Source of the DNA: Bacillota bacterium
Lineage (GTDB): Bacteria; Bacillota; Clostridia; Christensenellales; SZUA-584
Direction of reading: 5' to 3'
Length of the DNA stretch: 64,000 bases
NCBI GenBank assembly: GCA_023397655.1
Contig: JAEWTW010000028.1
Span: 1 to 64,000, forward strand
Each line of letters starts with the position of its first letter. The stretch's first letter is position 1. This document shows positions 8,253 to 15,865 of this stretch, piece after piece. The notes beneath the pieces are model-generated. The model ran no database searches. It saw only the letters and a list, made by a program, of their open reading frames with translations, and had not been told where the DNA came from. A program made the position numbers and the translations under genes.

Positions 8253-9686
8253 ATGGCAACAACGGCCATATGGGACGTGCGCGGCTGGCTGGGCAAGGTG
8301 GTCATCTATGTGGAGAACCCCGACAAAACGCAAAATCCTGCCTTTTATCAGAAGCAGGATATGACGGATCAGGAAGGCCAGGGGCTCGCCGATGTCATCG
8401 AATACGCCGTACAGAACAAGAAGGTGCAAAAAAGTGCGGGGCTGGAAAATGACGCTTCCTCCCTGTCACGCTATGTGACAGGCGTGAACTGCTTCCCCGC
8501 CACGGCGCGGGAGGAAATGATGGCGGTGAAAAAGCGGTACGGCAAGGAGGACGGCATCGTGGCCTTTCACGGTTACCAGTCCTTTGCCCCCGGCGAAGCA
8601 ACGCCGGACGCTGCCCATGAAATCGGCATACGGCTGGCAAATGAGCTTTGGGGCGAACGGTTTCAGGTCATTGTTGTCACGCATCTGGATAAGGAAAACC
8701 ATATCCACAACCATTTTGTGCTCAATTCCGTATCGTTCACGGACGGCTACCGCTACAACGACTGCACGGACACCTATATGGAAATGCGCAAGACCTCCGA
8801 TCGGTTATGTAAAGAATACGGTTTGGCGGTCATCGAAAACCCCAAGCGCGGCAAGGCCAAGCAGTACGGCGAATGGCGTGCCGATCAGCAGGGCAAACCC
8901 ACATGGCGCGGTCTCATCCAAAAGGACGTGGACCGGGCCATCCGCGAAGCCATGACCGACAGGCAGTTCTTCCATAACCTGCGCGGCATGGGATATGAAA
9001 TCAAGCTGGGCAAGGATATTTCCGTGCGGCCGCCGGGCAAGGAACGATTCTTCCGGCTTGCCCGCAATTTTGGCGAGGAGTACACGCTGGACGCTATTTG
9101 CCGCCGTATCCTCTCTGCCGGGACCCGACCGAGGCCAAAGGCTCCGCCGCCCAAGCAAACCGTTACCGTGTATCGCTTTAAGGGCGACCTGAAAAAGGCC
9201 GGACGTATCGGCGGCCTGCGGGGTCTGTACCTGCACTACTGTTATAAGCTCGGCATTCTCCCCAAGGGCCGGGCGTCCCCTAAGAGCCCGCATTTCCTTC
9301 TGCGGGAGGATGTGCGGAAAATGAGAACCATCTCCCAGGAAGCAAGGCTGCTTGCGCGGAATCGCATCGATACCGCCGGGCAGCTTTCTTCATATAAGGA
9401 AGGTCTACAAAAGAAAATGGAAATGCTTGCCGCCGACCGCAAGCGGCTGAAAAACAGGCTGCGCAGCGCCGGGGACGAGCAAAAGCTTGCCATATTGAAA
9501 GCGGATATTTCCGCAATTACCAAAGAGCTATCCAAGCTGCGCGGGGAGGTGAAGCTATGTGACGGCATTGCCGGACGTTCGGTTTTAATGGCCGAAAAGC
9601 TCAAAACAGTCCGCGAGGACGAAAAACAGGAAAAGGAGGAAAAAAGCCATGAACCATTCAGGCGAGGCGGCAGAACAGGTTTTTAG
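8253..9686 (+). CDS. Relaxase (MobP-type mobilisation nuclease)
   Basis: A 477-residue relaxase. Two in-frame ATGs exist (8244, 8253); AAGGAGG at 8236-8242 is 1 base from the first and 10 from the second, so 8253 is preferred. The N-terminal domain shows the metal-binding three-histidine motif in HLDKENHIHNHFVLNS, and Tyr residues in the first 30 residues (VVIYVENPDK, FYQK) are candidates for the nicking tyrosine. The C-terminal 130 residues form a Lys/Glu/Leu-rich coiled-coil-like region. It should nick oriT, remain covalently attached and pilot the strand to VirD4. It overlaps pcfB by 38 bp. Confidence 0.9.
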   Translation: MATTAIWDVRGWLGKVVIYVENPDKTQNPAFYQKQDMTDQEGQGLADVIEYAVQNKKVQKSAGLENDASSLSRYVTGVNCFPATAREEMMAVKKRYGKEDGIVAFHGYQSFAPGEATPDAAHEIGIRLANELWGERFQVIVVTHLDKENHIHNHFVLNSVSFTDGYRYNDCTDTYMEMRKTSDRLCKEYGLAVIENPKRGKAKQYGEWRADQQGKPTWRGLIQKDVDRAIREAMTDRQFFHNLRGMGYEIKLGKDISVRPPGKERFFRLARNFGEEYTLDAICRRILSAGTRPRPKAPPPKQTVTVYRFKGDLKKAGRIGGLRGLYLHYCYKLGILPKGRASPKSPHFLLREDVRKMRTISQEARLLARNRIDTAGQLSSYKEGLQKKMEMLAADRKRLKNRLRSAGDEQKLAILKADISAITKELSKLRGEVKLCDGIAGRSVLMAEKLKTVREDEKQEKEEKSHEPFRRGGRTGF

Positions 9687-10461
9687 GATGACGCTGGACG
9701 GCGCGGAGGTGGCCATAAGATTGGCTGGCGCGGGTGCGAAAAACCTGGCAGTTTTGCTGTATACCATTTTGAGCCAGCAAAAAAAGACGAAGGGCCGGGC
9801 GCGGCTGGAAACCATGCTCAGAAGCGGTAAGGAGCTGGATGTTTTTAACGTCAAAAACAGCGACATGCACATGTTTGTGGAAAAGGCCAAGCAGTATGGT
9901 ATTCTCTATTGCGTCATGCACGACCCCAAGGGCAGCCCGGACGGCATCACGCCGGTTATGGTGCGCGTCGAGGATGCCAGAAGAATCAACGATATTGTAG
10001 AGCGCTTCAATTTTGCAGCCGTCAACACCGCGACGGTGCGCGCCGACATCGAAAAATTCAGAGCGGAGAAAGCCCCGGCAGCGCCGGAGAAGGACGTACC
10101 CGACAAGGACGCCACGGATAAGGTGGTGGACGAGCTGTTTGAAAAGCCCTTGCAGAAGGAGCAGGCGCAGCCCGAAAACCCCACGGCGGCGAAGACGGAA
10201 AAATCCCCTCCGTCCGAGCCTATCTCAGAGAAGCCAAGGAGCTCCGCCGAGGGTACTACTAAACCGCCCGAGAAAGCGTCTTCCCTGCGCCCCTCCGTGC
10301 GGGAGGAACTCAGGCAGATCAAGGCGGTAAAGCAGCAGGAGGCGGAGGCCCCGAAGCGCGAGGAACCGCAGCGCGAGTCCAAGGCAAAACAAAATAAGCC
10401 TGCGCAGCACAAGCAGCCACAGCAAAGACCGCGGAAACAGAAAAGATCGAAAGAGAGGTAA
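9649..10461 (+). CDS. pcfB: PcfB family protein (DUF3801)
   Basis: A 270-residue protein whose start lies inside the relaxase gene after AAAGGAGGAAAAAA. Residues 1-150 match PcfB/DUF3801 (VAIRLAGAGAKNLAVLLYTI and ILYCVMHDPKG). The remaining 120 residues are low-complexity Pro/Glu/Lys/Gln-rich and probably disordered. In Enterococcus pCF10, PcfB is an accessory factor between relaxosome and coupling protein; a similar adaptor role is inferred. Order and overlap with relaxase match other Tn1549-like elements. Confidence 0.8.
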   Translation: MNHSGEAAEQVFRMTLDGAEVAIRLAGAGAKNLAVLLYTILSQQKKTKGRARLETMLRSGKELDVFNVKNSDMHMFVEKAKQYGILYCVMHDPKGSPDGITPVMVRVEDARRINDIVERFNFAAVNTATVRADIEKFRAEKAPAAPEKDVPDKDATDKVVDELFEKPLQKEQAQPENPTAAKTEKSPPSEPISEKPRSSAEGTTKPPEKASSLRPSVREELRQIKAVKQQEAEAPKREEPQRESKAKQNKPAQHKQPQQRPRKQKRSKER

Positions 10462-10467
10462 TTTTTC

Positions 10468-11370
10468 ATGAGTAACTTTGACGATATTTTTGACGTGCCC
10501 CATGTACGGGAATCCGAATACCAGCCGGACGCCTTTGACAAGGAAGCATGGGCGGCGAAAAAGCAAGCCGAGCGCAGCAGCGCCTTTGATCTGATCGACC
10601 GCACCGCCGAGGATGTTGCGCGGGACGGCGCAGCCTTCCAGACCTATCTGGACGTGCAGAGCCGCTTTGACCGTTATTCCGTGGGCAACGCCCTGCTCAT
10701 CGCGGCGCAGAAGCCCGACGCGCAAAAAATCGGGGATTTCGATTACTGGAAAGACCAGGGCGGCTTTGTGAAGAAGAACCAGAAGGGCATCGTCATTCTG
10801 GAGCCGGGAGACGAATACACCCGCGAGGATGGCTCCATCGGCGTATCGTATAACCCCAAGAAGGTGTTCGACATCACACAGACCACTGTTCGTGCCAAGG
10901 CACAGCCCCAGGTGAACCGGGATGAGCGCGTGCTGATAAAAGCTCTCATCACGGGTGCGCCCGCCGCCGTGCAGGCGGCGGAAAATATGGAGCAGGCTGG
11001 CCAGGGCGCGTTGCTTGACCCGCAGAAAAATATCATCTTTGTACGCAAGGGCATGGCAGGAGCGGACATCTTCCGCAGCGTCGCCGTGGAGCTGGCGCAT
11101 GCGGAATACGCGAATGGCGATCCCGCATATGACCGTAGCGCCAACGCCTTCCGGGCCTACTGCGTGTCGTATATGCTGTGCAGAAAAAACGGCATCGACA
11201 CCAAGGGCTACGAGTTCTCCCGCCTGCCGGACACCCTTGCCGGTATGGAGGCGCAGGACATCCGGGGTGAGCTGTCGGCCATCCGGGATACGGCGGCGGA
11301 TATATCCGCCCGCATGGCAAAGGTGCTGGAGCAAGGCAAATCGCCACGGCAGCAGGATCATGAAAGATAA
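10468..11370 (+). CDS. ArdC-like/DUF6782-type putative metallopeptidase
   Basis: A 300-residue protein starting 6 bp after pcfB with GAAAGAGAGGTAA upstream. Residues 30-130 look like the ArdC/LtrC ssDNA-binding domain (FQTYLDVQSRFDRYSVGNALLI, IGDFDYWKDQGGFVKK as separate segments). The middle holds SVAVELAHAEYA, a degenerate form of the zincin HExxH site in which one His is replaced, so peptidase activity is doubtful. ArdC proteins protect incoming DNA from restriction in recipients; that role is possible here but not shown. The DUF number is recalled and less certain than the fold. Confidence 0.65.
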   Translation: MSNFDDIFDVPHVRESEYQPDAFDKEAWAAKKQAERSSAFDLIDRTAEDVARDGAAFQTYLDVQSRFDRYSVGNALLIAAQKPDAQKIGDFDYWKDQGGFVKKNQKGIVILEPGDEYTREDGSIGVSYNPKKVFDITQTTVRAKAQPQVNRDERVLIKALITGAPAAVQAAENMEQAGQGALLDPQKNIIFVRKGMAGADIFRSVAVELAHAEYANGDPAYDRSANAFRAYCVSYMLCRKNGIDTKGYEFSRLPDTLAGMEAQDIRGELSAIRDTAADISARMAKVLEQGKSPRQQDHER

Positions 11371-11382
11371 GGAGGTTCTCCT

Positions 11383-11574
11383 ATGCAGGACGAAACAAGA
11401 GTCCTTGAAATGGACAAATACGAGTACGGCGTGGTCTTTCATTCCCTGAACGACAAGCGCAACGAGCTTTTGCGGGAGCAGCGTTCCACCGACGCGGTGG
11501 ATGAGGTGCTGCTCAAAGTAATCGACGCGCCGACCAAAAAGGAAAAGAAAAATATCGACAGAGGGGAGCGCTGA
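11383..11574 (+). CDS. Small conserved ICE protein (63 aa)
   Basis: Start at 11383 follows AAGGAGGTTCTCCT. The 63-residue product is charged and helical (MDKYEYGVVFHSLNDKRNEL, then a Lys/Glu tail). It probably belongs to the DUF5720-type small proteins found before VirD4 in these elements, but I am not sure of the number. There are no cysteines or membrane segments. It is the last full gene before the 23-codon reading frame leading into VirD4. Confidence 0.6.
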   Translation: MQDETRVLEMDKYEYGVVFHSLNDKRNELLREQRSTDAVDEVLLKVIDAPTKKEKKNIDRGER

Positions 11575-11576
11575 AT

Positions 11577-11648
11577 ATGTGGCAGTGTATTGAAAGCATG
11601 GGCAGGCCCAGGCCAGAGCCGGTGAATGACGATGAAGAACGCGAGTGA
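11577..11648 (+). CDS. 23-residue reading frame overlapping the VirD4 start
   Basis: ATG at 11577 is preceded by GAGGGGAGCG with good spacing, and the frame reads MWQCIESMGRPRPEPVNDDE plus three residues before TGA at 11646-11648. The VirD4 start codons at 11626 and 11632 lie inside it, and VirD4 has no strong ribosome binding site of its own. This suggests translational coupling, or a genuine micro-protein. No homology is claimed. Confidence 0.4.
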   Translation: MWQCIESMGRPRPEPVNDDEERE

Positions 11649-13449
11649 CCGGCAGACCATCCTGATTCTCAGCACCTGCGGCGTTATCCCCATTGTCTGG
11701 CTGGCGCTGCTGATCGCCCCGTCGGTGAGCGGCGGGCTTGCCGAGATTCTGCAAGACCTGACCCCGGCGCTGAACAATCCCTTTCACATCGTATGGATGG
11801 AGGACAGCCTAAAAACTGTCCTTCTTTTTTTACTCGCCTACGGGATGGGGATCGGTATCTATCTCTCTACCCGCCGCAACTATCGCAAGGGTGAGGAGCA
11901 CGGCAGCGCTCGATGGGGCGATGCCGCCGCCGTGTGCAAAAAATACCGGGATAGGGCGTTTGCGCAGAACAAGCTGCTCACCCAAAACGTGCGTATCGGG
12001 CTGGACGGGAAAAAGCACCGGCGTAACCTTAACATCATGGTGGTGGGCGGCAGCGGCTCGGGCAAAACCCGCTTTTACGCCAAGCCCAACGTCATGCAGG
12101 CCAACACCAGCATGGTGGTTCTCGATCCAAAGGGCGAAATCCTGCGGGACACCGGCCACCTGCTCAAAGCAAAGGGCTATGATGTGCGGATACTGGACCT
12201 CATCAACATGGAGCGCAGCCACTGCTACAACCCGTTCGTGTACCTTATTTCCGACAACGATGTGCAAAAGCTGGTGACGAATCTTTTTAAGGCCACCACG
12301 CCCAAGGGCGCACATTCCCAGGACCCGTTTTGGGATACGGCTGCAAGCATGCTGCTGCTGGCGCTCATCTTCTACCTGCAATATGAAGCACCGGAGGAAG
12401 AACAGAATTTTTCGATGGTCATGGAGATGCTGCGCGCCGGCGATGTGCGCGAGGACAACGACGAATACCAATCCCCGCTGGATGAGCTGTTAAACCGTCT
12501 GGAGATGCGGGAGCCGGAGCATATTGCCCTCAAATACTACCGTGACTATCACAGCGGCAGCGCTAAGACATTAAAGTCCATCCAGATCACGCTGGCGTCC
12601 CGGCTGGAAAAGTTCAACCTGTACAGCCTGGCGGCGCTGACCGCTGCGGACGAGCTGGACCTGTTCACCATCGGGGAGAAAAAGGTAGCGCTCTTTGCCC
12701 TGATACCCGACAACGACTCCAGCTTCAACTTTTTGGTGTCCATCCTTTATACGCAGCTTTTCCAGCAGCTATTCTACTGTGCCGACCATAAGCACGGCGG
12801 GAGCCTGCCGGTGCATGTGCATTTTGTTATGGACGAGTTCGCGAACGTCTCACTGCCGGACGACTTTGAGAAAATCCTTTCCGTCATGCGCTCCCGCAAC
12901 GTGTCCGTGTCCATCATCCTTCAAAACATCGCACAGCTAAAGGCGCTCTTTGAGAAGCAATGGGAGAGCATTATGGGGAACTGTGATGAATTCCTCTACT
13001 TGGGCGGCAACGAAACCTCGACACACAAGCTCATCAGCGAATCGCTCTTGGGCAAATCCACCATTGACACCAACACCTACGGTAAGAGCACAGGCCGCAG
13101 CGGGAACTACTCGACCAATTACCAGATTACCGGGCGCGAGCTGTTGACCCCGGATGAGGTGCGTATGCTGGACAACCGCTACGCGCTTTTGTTTGTACGC
13201 GGCGAACGTCCCATTATGGATGAAAAGTACGACATTCTCCGGCATCCCCATGTTTCCTACACAACGGACGGTGATGGCGAGGCGTACCGGCACGGCGAAG
13301 TGACCCAGGCGGTGGCGTCCCTTGCGTTTGTAAAGCCCACAGGTGACATGCCCAGGCTGGAGCCGCTTGCGTCCAAGGAGACTACCTTCGAGCTTTGGTC
13401 TGAGGAAGATATGCAGGCGCTATACCAATCTAAAAAACAGGAGGGTTAA
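11626..13449 (+). CDS. VirD4-like type IV coupling protein (TraG family, CD1115-type)
   Basis: A 607-residue ATPase. Two N-terminal membrane segments (about residues 10-30 and 60-80) are followed by Walker A GGSGSGKTRFYAK near residue 143 and Walker B VHFVMDEFANV near residue 405, then ILQNIAQL and the GNCDEFLYLGG segment typical of TraG/VirD4. It docks the relaxase-DNA complex to the secretion channel at the inner membrane. Start 11626 or 11632 is ambiguous and depends on coupling to the 23-codon frame. It is followed 4 bp later by the Maff2 gene. Confidence 0.9.
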   Translation: MTMKNASDRQTILILSTCGVIPIVWLALLIAPSVSGGLAEILQDLTPALNNPFHIVWMEDSLKTVLLFLLAYGMGIGIYLSTRRNYRKGEEHGSARWGDAAAVCKKYRDRAFAQNKLLTQNVRIGLDGKKHRRNLNIMVVGGSGSGKTRFYAKPNVMQANTSMVVLDPKGEILRDTGHLLKAKGYDVRILDLINMERSHCYNPFVYLISDNDVQKLVTNLFKATTPKGAHSQDPFWDTAASMLLLALIFYLQYEAPEEEQNFSMVMEMLRAGDVREDNDEYQSPLDELLNRLEMREPEHIALKYYRDYHSGSAKTLKSIQITLASRLEKFNLYSLAALTAADELDLFTIGEKKVALFALIPDNDSSFNFLVSILYTQLFQQLFYCADHKHGGSLPVHVHFVMDEFANVSLPDDFEKILSVMRSRNVSVSIILQNIAQLKALFEKQWESIMGNCDEFLYLGGNETSTHKLISESLLGKSTIDTNTYGKSTGRSGNYSTNYQITGRELLTPDEVRMLDNRYALLFVRGERPIMDEKYDILRHPHVSYTTDGDGEAYRHGEVTQAVASLAFVKPTGDMPRLEPLASKETTFELWSEEDMQALYQSKKQEG

Positions 13450-13453
13450 TACC

Positions 13454-13792
13454 ATGAAAAACAAAAACAGGAAAAGCGAAAAGCAGCCCATGGGCAAGGG
13501 GTTTCGCAAGGCCCTTGCCGTTTATGCCGTGTTGGTTCTGATGCTGACCATGTTCAGCACGACGGCTTTTGCCGCTGGAGACGACCCCCTTCAGGTGGTC
13601 AACAACCTGTCTGAGTTCATCTTCGGACTCATTCGCGCGATAGGGCTCATATTGCTGGGCTTCGGTATTGTGCAGGTGGGGCTTTCGCTCAAATCCCACG
13701 ATCCGAGCCAGAGGGCCAACGGGTTCCTTACGCTGGCAGGCGGCGTCATTATTACCTTTGCGAAGGAGATACTGACCCTCATTACGGGCTGA
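13454..13792 (+). CDS. Maff2 family VirB2-like membrane protein
   Basis: A 112-residue protein starting at 13454 after CAGGAGGGTTAA. A signal-peptide-like N-terminus (basic residues, then ALAVYAVLVLMLTMF and a cleavage-like AFAA) is followed by two hydrophobic segments (FIFGLIRAIGLILLGFGIV, FLTLAGGVIITFAKEILTL). The pattern matches TrbC/VirB2-type pilin-like subunits and the Maff2 family of Gram-positive ICEs. It probably forms or lines the transfer channel. It sits between VirD4 and VirB6. Confidence 0.8.
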   Translation: MKNKNRKSEKQPMGKGFRKALAVYAVLVLMLTMFSTTAFAAGDDPLQVVNNLSEFIFGLIRAIGLILLGFGIVQVGLSLKSHDPSQRANGFLTLAGGVIITFAKEILTLITG

Positions 13793-13808
13793 TTCCGGTG
13801 TCCGGCAA

Positions 13809-13844
13809 GGGGCGGGTACGGAAACCGGCCTGCCCCGATTTTTT
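13809..13844 (+). terminator. Terminator/attenuator between Maff2 and VirB6 genes
   Basis: GGGGCGGG (13809-13816) pairs with CCTGCCCC (13829-13836) with one G-U pair, followed by GA and six T residues. It ends just before the AAGGAGG of the next gene, so VirB6 expression would require read-through. Confidence 0.65.
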
Positions 13845-13861
13845 CCAAGGAGGTGTGTTAA

Positions 13862-14692
13862 TTGAACTGGATTGTAGAAAATCTACAAAACGCACTGGAC
13901 ACCTGGAACGGCAGGCTCTCCGAGATATGGCAGCTTCTCACCCAAAGCCCCGAAGCATTCAAAGGCGGCGGCATCTGGAACGTCGTCGTGGACATCCATG
14001 GCGCGGTACGGGCCATTGGCTTGGCTCTTTTGGTGTTGTTTTTCGTCGTGGGCGTCGTCAAAACCTGCGGCAGCATTGCCGAGGTGAAAAAGCCCGAGCA
14101 CGCCATCAAGCTGTTTATCCGCTTCGCGCTGGCCAAGGCCGCGATCACCTACGGCCTGGAGCTGATGATGGCCCTCTTTAGAATCGTACAAGGCTTAATC
14201 AGCACCATTATGAATGCGGCGGGCTTCGGCGAGGCGAGTGAAATGGTACTGCCTGACAGCATCGTGACGGCGATTGAGAACGTGGACTTTTTCAACAGCA
14301 TCCCGCTTTGGGCGGTGACGCTGCTGGGCGGGCTGTTCATTACCGTGCTGTCCTTCATTATGATTATGTCGGTGTACGGGCGCTTTTTTAAGCTCTATCT
14401 CTATACAGCCATCGCACCGGTGCCGCTGGCGGCTTTTGCGGGAGAACCGAGCCAGAGCGTGGGCAAGGCGTTCATCAAAAGCTACGCCGCCGTTTGTCTG
14501 GAGGGGGCAATTATCGTGCTGGCCTGCATTATCTTCTCCGTGTTTGCCGCGTCGCCGCCCGCTGTAGACCCAAACGCGGCGGCGGTCACGCAAGTGTGGA
14601 GCTATGTGGGCGAGCTGATTTTCAATATGCTCGTACTCGTCGGCACCGTGAAGATGGCTGATAAGGTTGTGCGCGAGATGTTGGGCCTGTGA
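13862..14692 (+). CDS. VirB6/TrbL-like conjugal transfer membrane protein (CD1112-type)
   Basis: A 276-residue polytopic membrane protein starting with TTG at 13862, chosen because AAGGAGGTGTG lies 7-8 bases upstream. About six hydrophobic segments are visible (for example AIGLALLVLFFVVGVVKTC, PLWAVTLLGGLFITVLSFIM, GAIIVLACIIFSVFAAS). An acidic-amphipathic N-terminus precedes them. VirB6/TrbL proteins form part of the inner-membrane channel. It is followed by a small Cys-rich gene. Confidence 0.8.
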   Translation: MNWIVENLQNALDTWNGRLSEIWQLLTQSPEAFKGGGIWNVVVDIHGAVRAIGLALLVLFFVVGVVKTCGSIAEVKKPEHAIKLFIRFALAKAAITYGLELMMALFRIVQGLISTIMNAAGFGEASEMVLPDSIVTAIENVDFFNSIPLWAVTLLGGLFITVLSFIMIMSVYGRFFKLYLYTAIAPVPLAAFAGEPSQSVGKAFIKSYAAVCLEGAIIVLACIIFSVFAASPPAVDPNAAAVTQVWSYVGELIFNMLVLVGTVKMADKVVREMLGL

Positions 14693-14703
14693 GGTGTGCG
14701 CGG

Positions 14704-14916
14704 ATGAAACAGAATGTAAGGATATTTCGGCGGTTTCAAGGATATACCGCGCAGGACTGCGCCTGCGTGTATTGCCGGTTTTATGGCGGGAAGCGGCGGG
14801 GCTGCCGGCTTAAAGCCTGCTGCTGCCTTGAAGAAAAGCTGCGCGCGGCGCAGCAGGAAGCATTATCACTGAACGAAGGAGGAGAAAATCATGAGCAAAC
14901 CCATTTCATCCGGTGA
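14704..14916 (+). CDS. Small cysteine-rich ICE protein (70 aa)
   Basis: Start at 14704 is preceded by GAGGTG six bases away; an in-frame GTG at 14689 overlapping the VirB6 stop is less likely. The centre has eight cysteines in DCACVYCRFYGG and GCRLKACCCLEE, consistent with a metal-binding or zinc-knuckle module, followed by a helical tail. It overlaps the next start by 26 bp. I do not recognise a named family. Confidence 0.55.
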   Translation: MKQNVRIFRRFQGYTAQDCACVYCRFYGGKRRGCRLKACCCLEEKLRAAQQEALSLNEGGENHEQTHFIR

Positions 14917-15469
14917 TCCGCAGGCTCTGGAAAAGCTGACCGAGAAGCTGGACGCCTGCCGGAAAGCGCAGGAGCATATGAAGGCGGTTAACGCTTATTT
15001 CAGAAAGCATGGCACTTGTCAGGGCTTCCCGGATATGCCGGGGGCTGCCGCCGCCAAGCTGGACGTGCGGGTACAAAACGCCTATTCGTGGGATAAGCAA
15101 CCCTTTCCGTCGTATGAGCTGTCAAATAACAATGCGGAAATCAAACGGTTGCAAAAGCGTATCGAGGAAATCTCCCACAGCCGCGAGGTGGGCTTTGTGG
15201 GCTGGCGGTTTGATGGCGGCGAGGCGATCATCAACACCGAGCTGAACCGTTTGCAGCTCATGTTTGATGAGCGACCCACCAGGGAGCAATGCGGCGTTTT
15301 GAGTCATAAGGGCTTCCATTGGTCGCCTACGGAGGGCGCGTGGCAGCGCCAGCTCAATGACAACGCCATCTATGACCTGAATTATGTGGATTTTGTCAGG
15401 CCGCTGGACGGGAAAAAGCCGACCGAGCTGCAGCCTAAAGCGCCCGCGAAGGACACCGGGGCGCGATAA
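14891..15469 (+). CDS. Conserved ICE protein of unknown function (192 aa)
   Basis: A 192-residue soluble protein starting after GAAGGAGGAGAAAATC. The N-terminal half is helical and charged (SGDPQALEKLTEKLDACRKA), the middle has SNNNAEIKRLQKRI, and the C-terminus contains RREQCGV-like and GFHWSPTEGAWQRQLNDNAI segments. I recall similar regions as C-terminal parts of larger ICE proteins with ArdC-like or DUF3560-like annotation; here it stands alone. The GW-R-F-DGG and HWSPTEGAWQRQL patterns suggest a nucleic-acid-related domain, which is inference only. Confidence 0.6.
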   Translation: MSKPISSGDPQALEKLTEKLDACRKAQEHMKAVNAYFRKHGTCQGFPDMPGAAAAKLDVRVQNAYSWDKQPFPSYELSNNNAEIKRLQKRIEEISHSREVGFVGWRFDGGEAIINTELNRLQLMFDERPTREQCGVLSHKGFHWSPTEGAWQRQLNDNAIYDLNYVDFVRPLDGKKPTELQPKAPAKDTGAR

Positions 15470-15496
15470 AAAATCTATTTCTGGAGGTGAATCCTA

Positions 15497-15865
15497 TTGG
15501 AAGTCAAAATCAACCGGGAGATTCGGGCGTATACCGAATCCATGTTCTTCGGACTGTCGCTGAGGCAGTTCTTTTTTTCTGTCTGCGCCTGCGGCGTGGC
15601 CGTGGCGCTGTACTTTGTTATCCGCCCGTATTTCGGCATGGAAACCGTGAGCTGGATGTGTATCGTCAGCGTAGCGCCATTTGCCGCCATGGGCTTTATC
15701 AGCTACCACGGCATGACGTCGGAGCAGTTCGTGTGGGCCTTTATCAAATCCGAGTTCTTCATGCCCAAACGCCTGATTTTCCAGCCTGTCAATATCTATC
15801 ACGAAGCCCTCAAGGGCGTTATTGAATCCAGAGAGAAGGAGGAAATGAAGCGACATGGCCATTAA
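15497..15865 (+). CDS. prgI: PrgI family conjugal transfer protein
   Basis: A 122-residue protein starting with TTG at 15497 after CTGGAGGTGAATCC. The N-terminus (EVKINREIRAYTESMFFGLS) and two membrane segments (FFFSVCACGVAVALYFVI, TVSWMCIVSVAPFAAMGFI) match the PrgI/VirB3-like family, which precedes VirB4 in Gram-positive type IV secretion systems. It overlaps virB4 by 11 bp, consistent with coupled translation of a VirB3/VirB4-like pair. Confidence 0.85.
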   Translation: MEVKINREIRAYTESMFFGLSLRQFFFSVCACGVAVALYFVIRPYFGMETVSWMCIVSVAPFAAMGFISYHGMTSEQFVWAFIKSEFFMPKRLIFQPVNIYHEALKGVIESREKEEMKRHGH

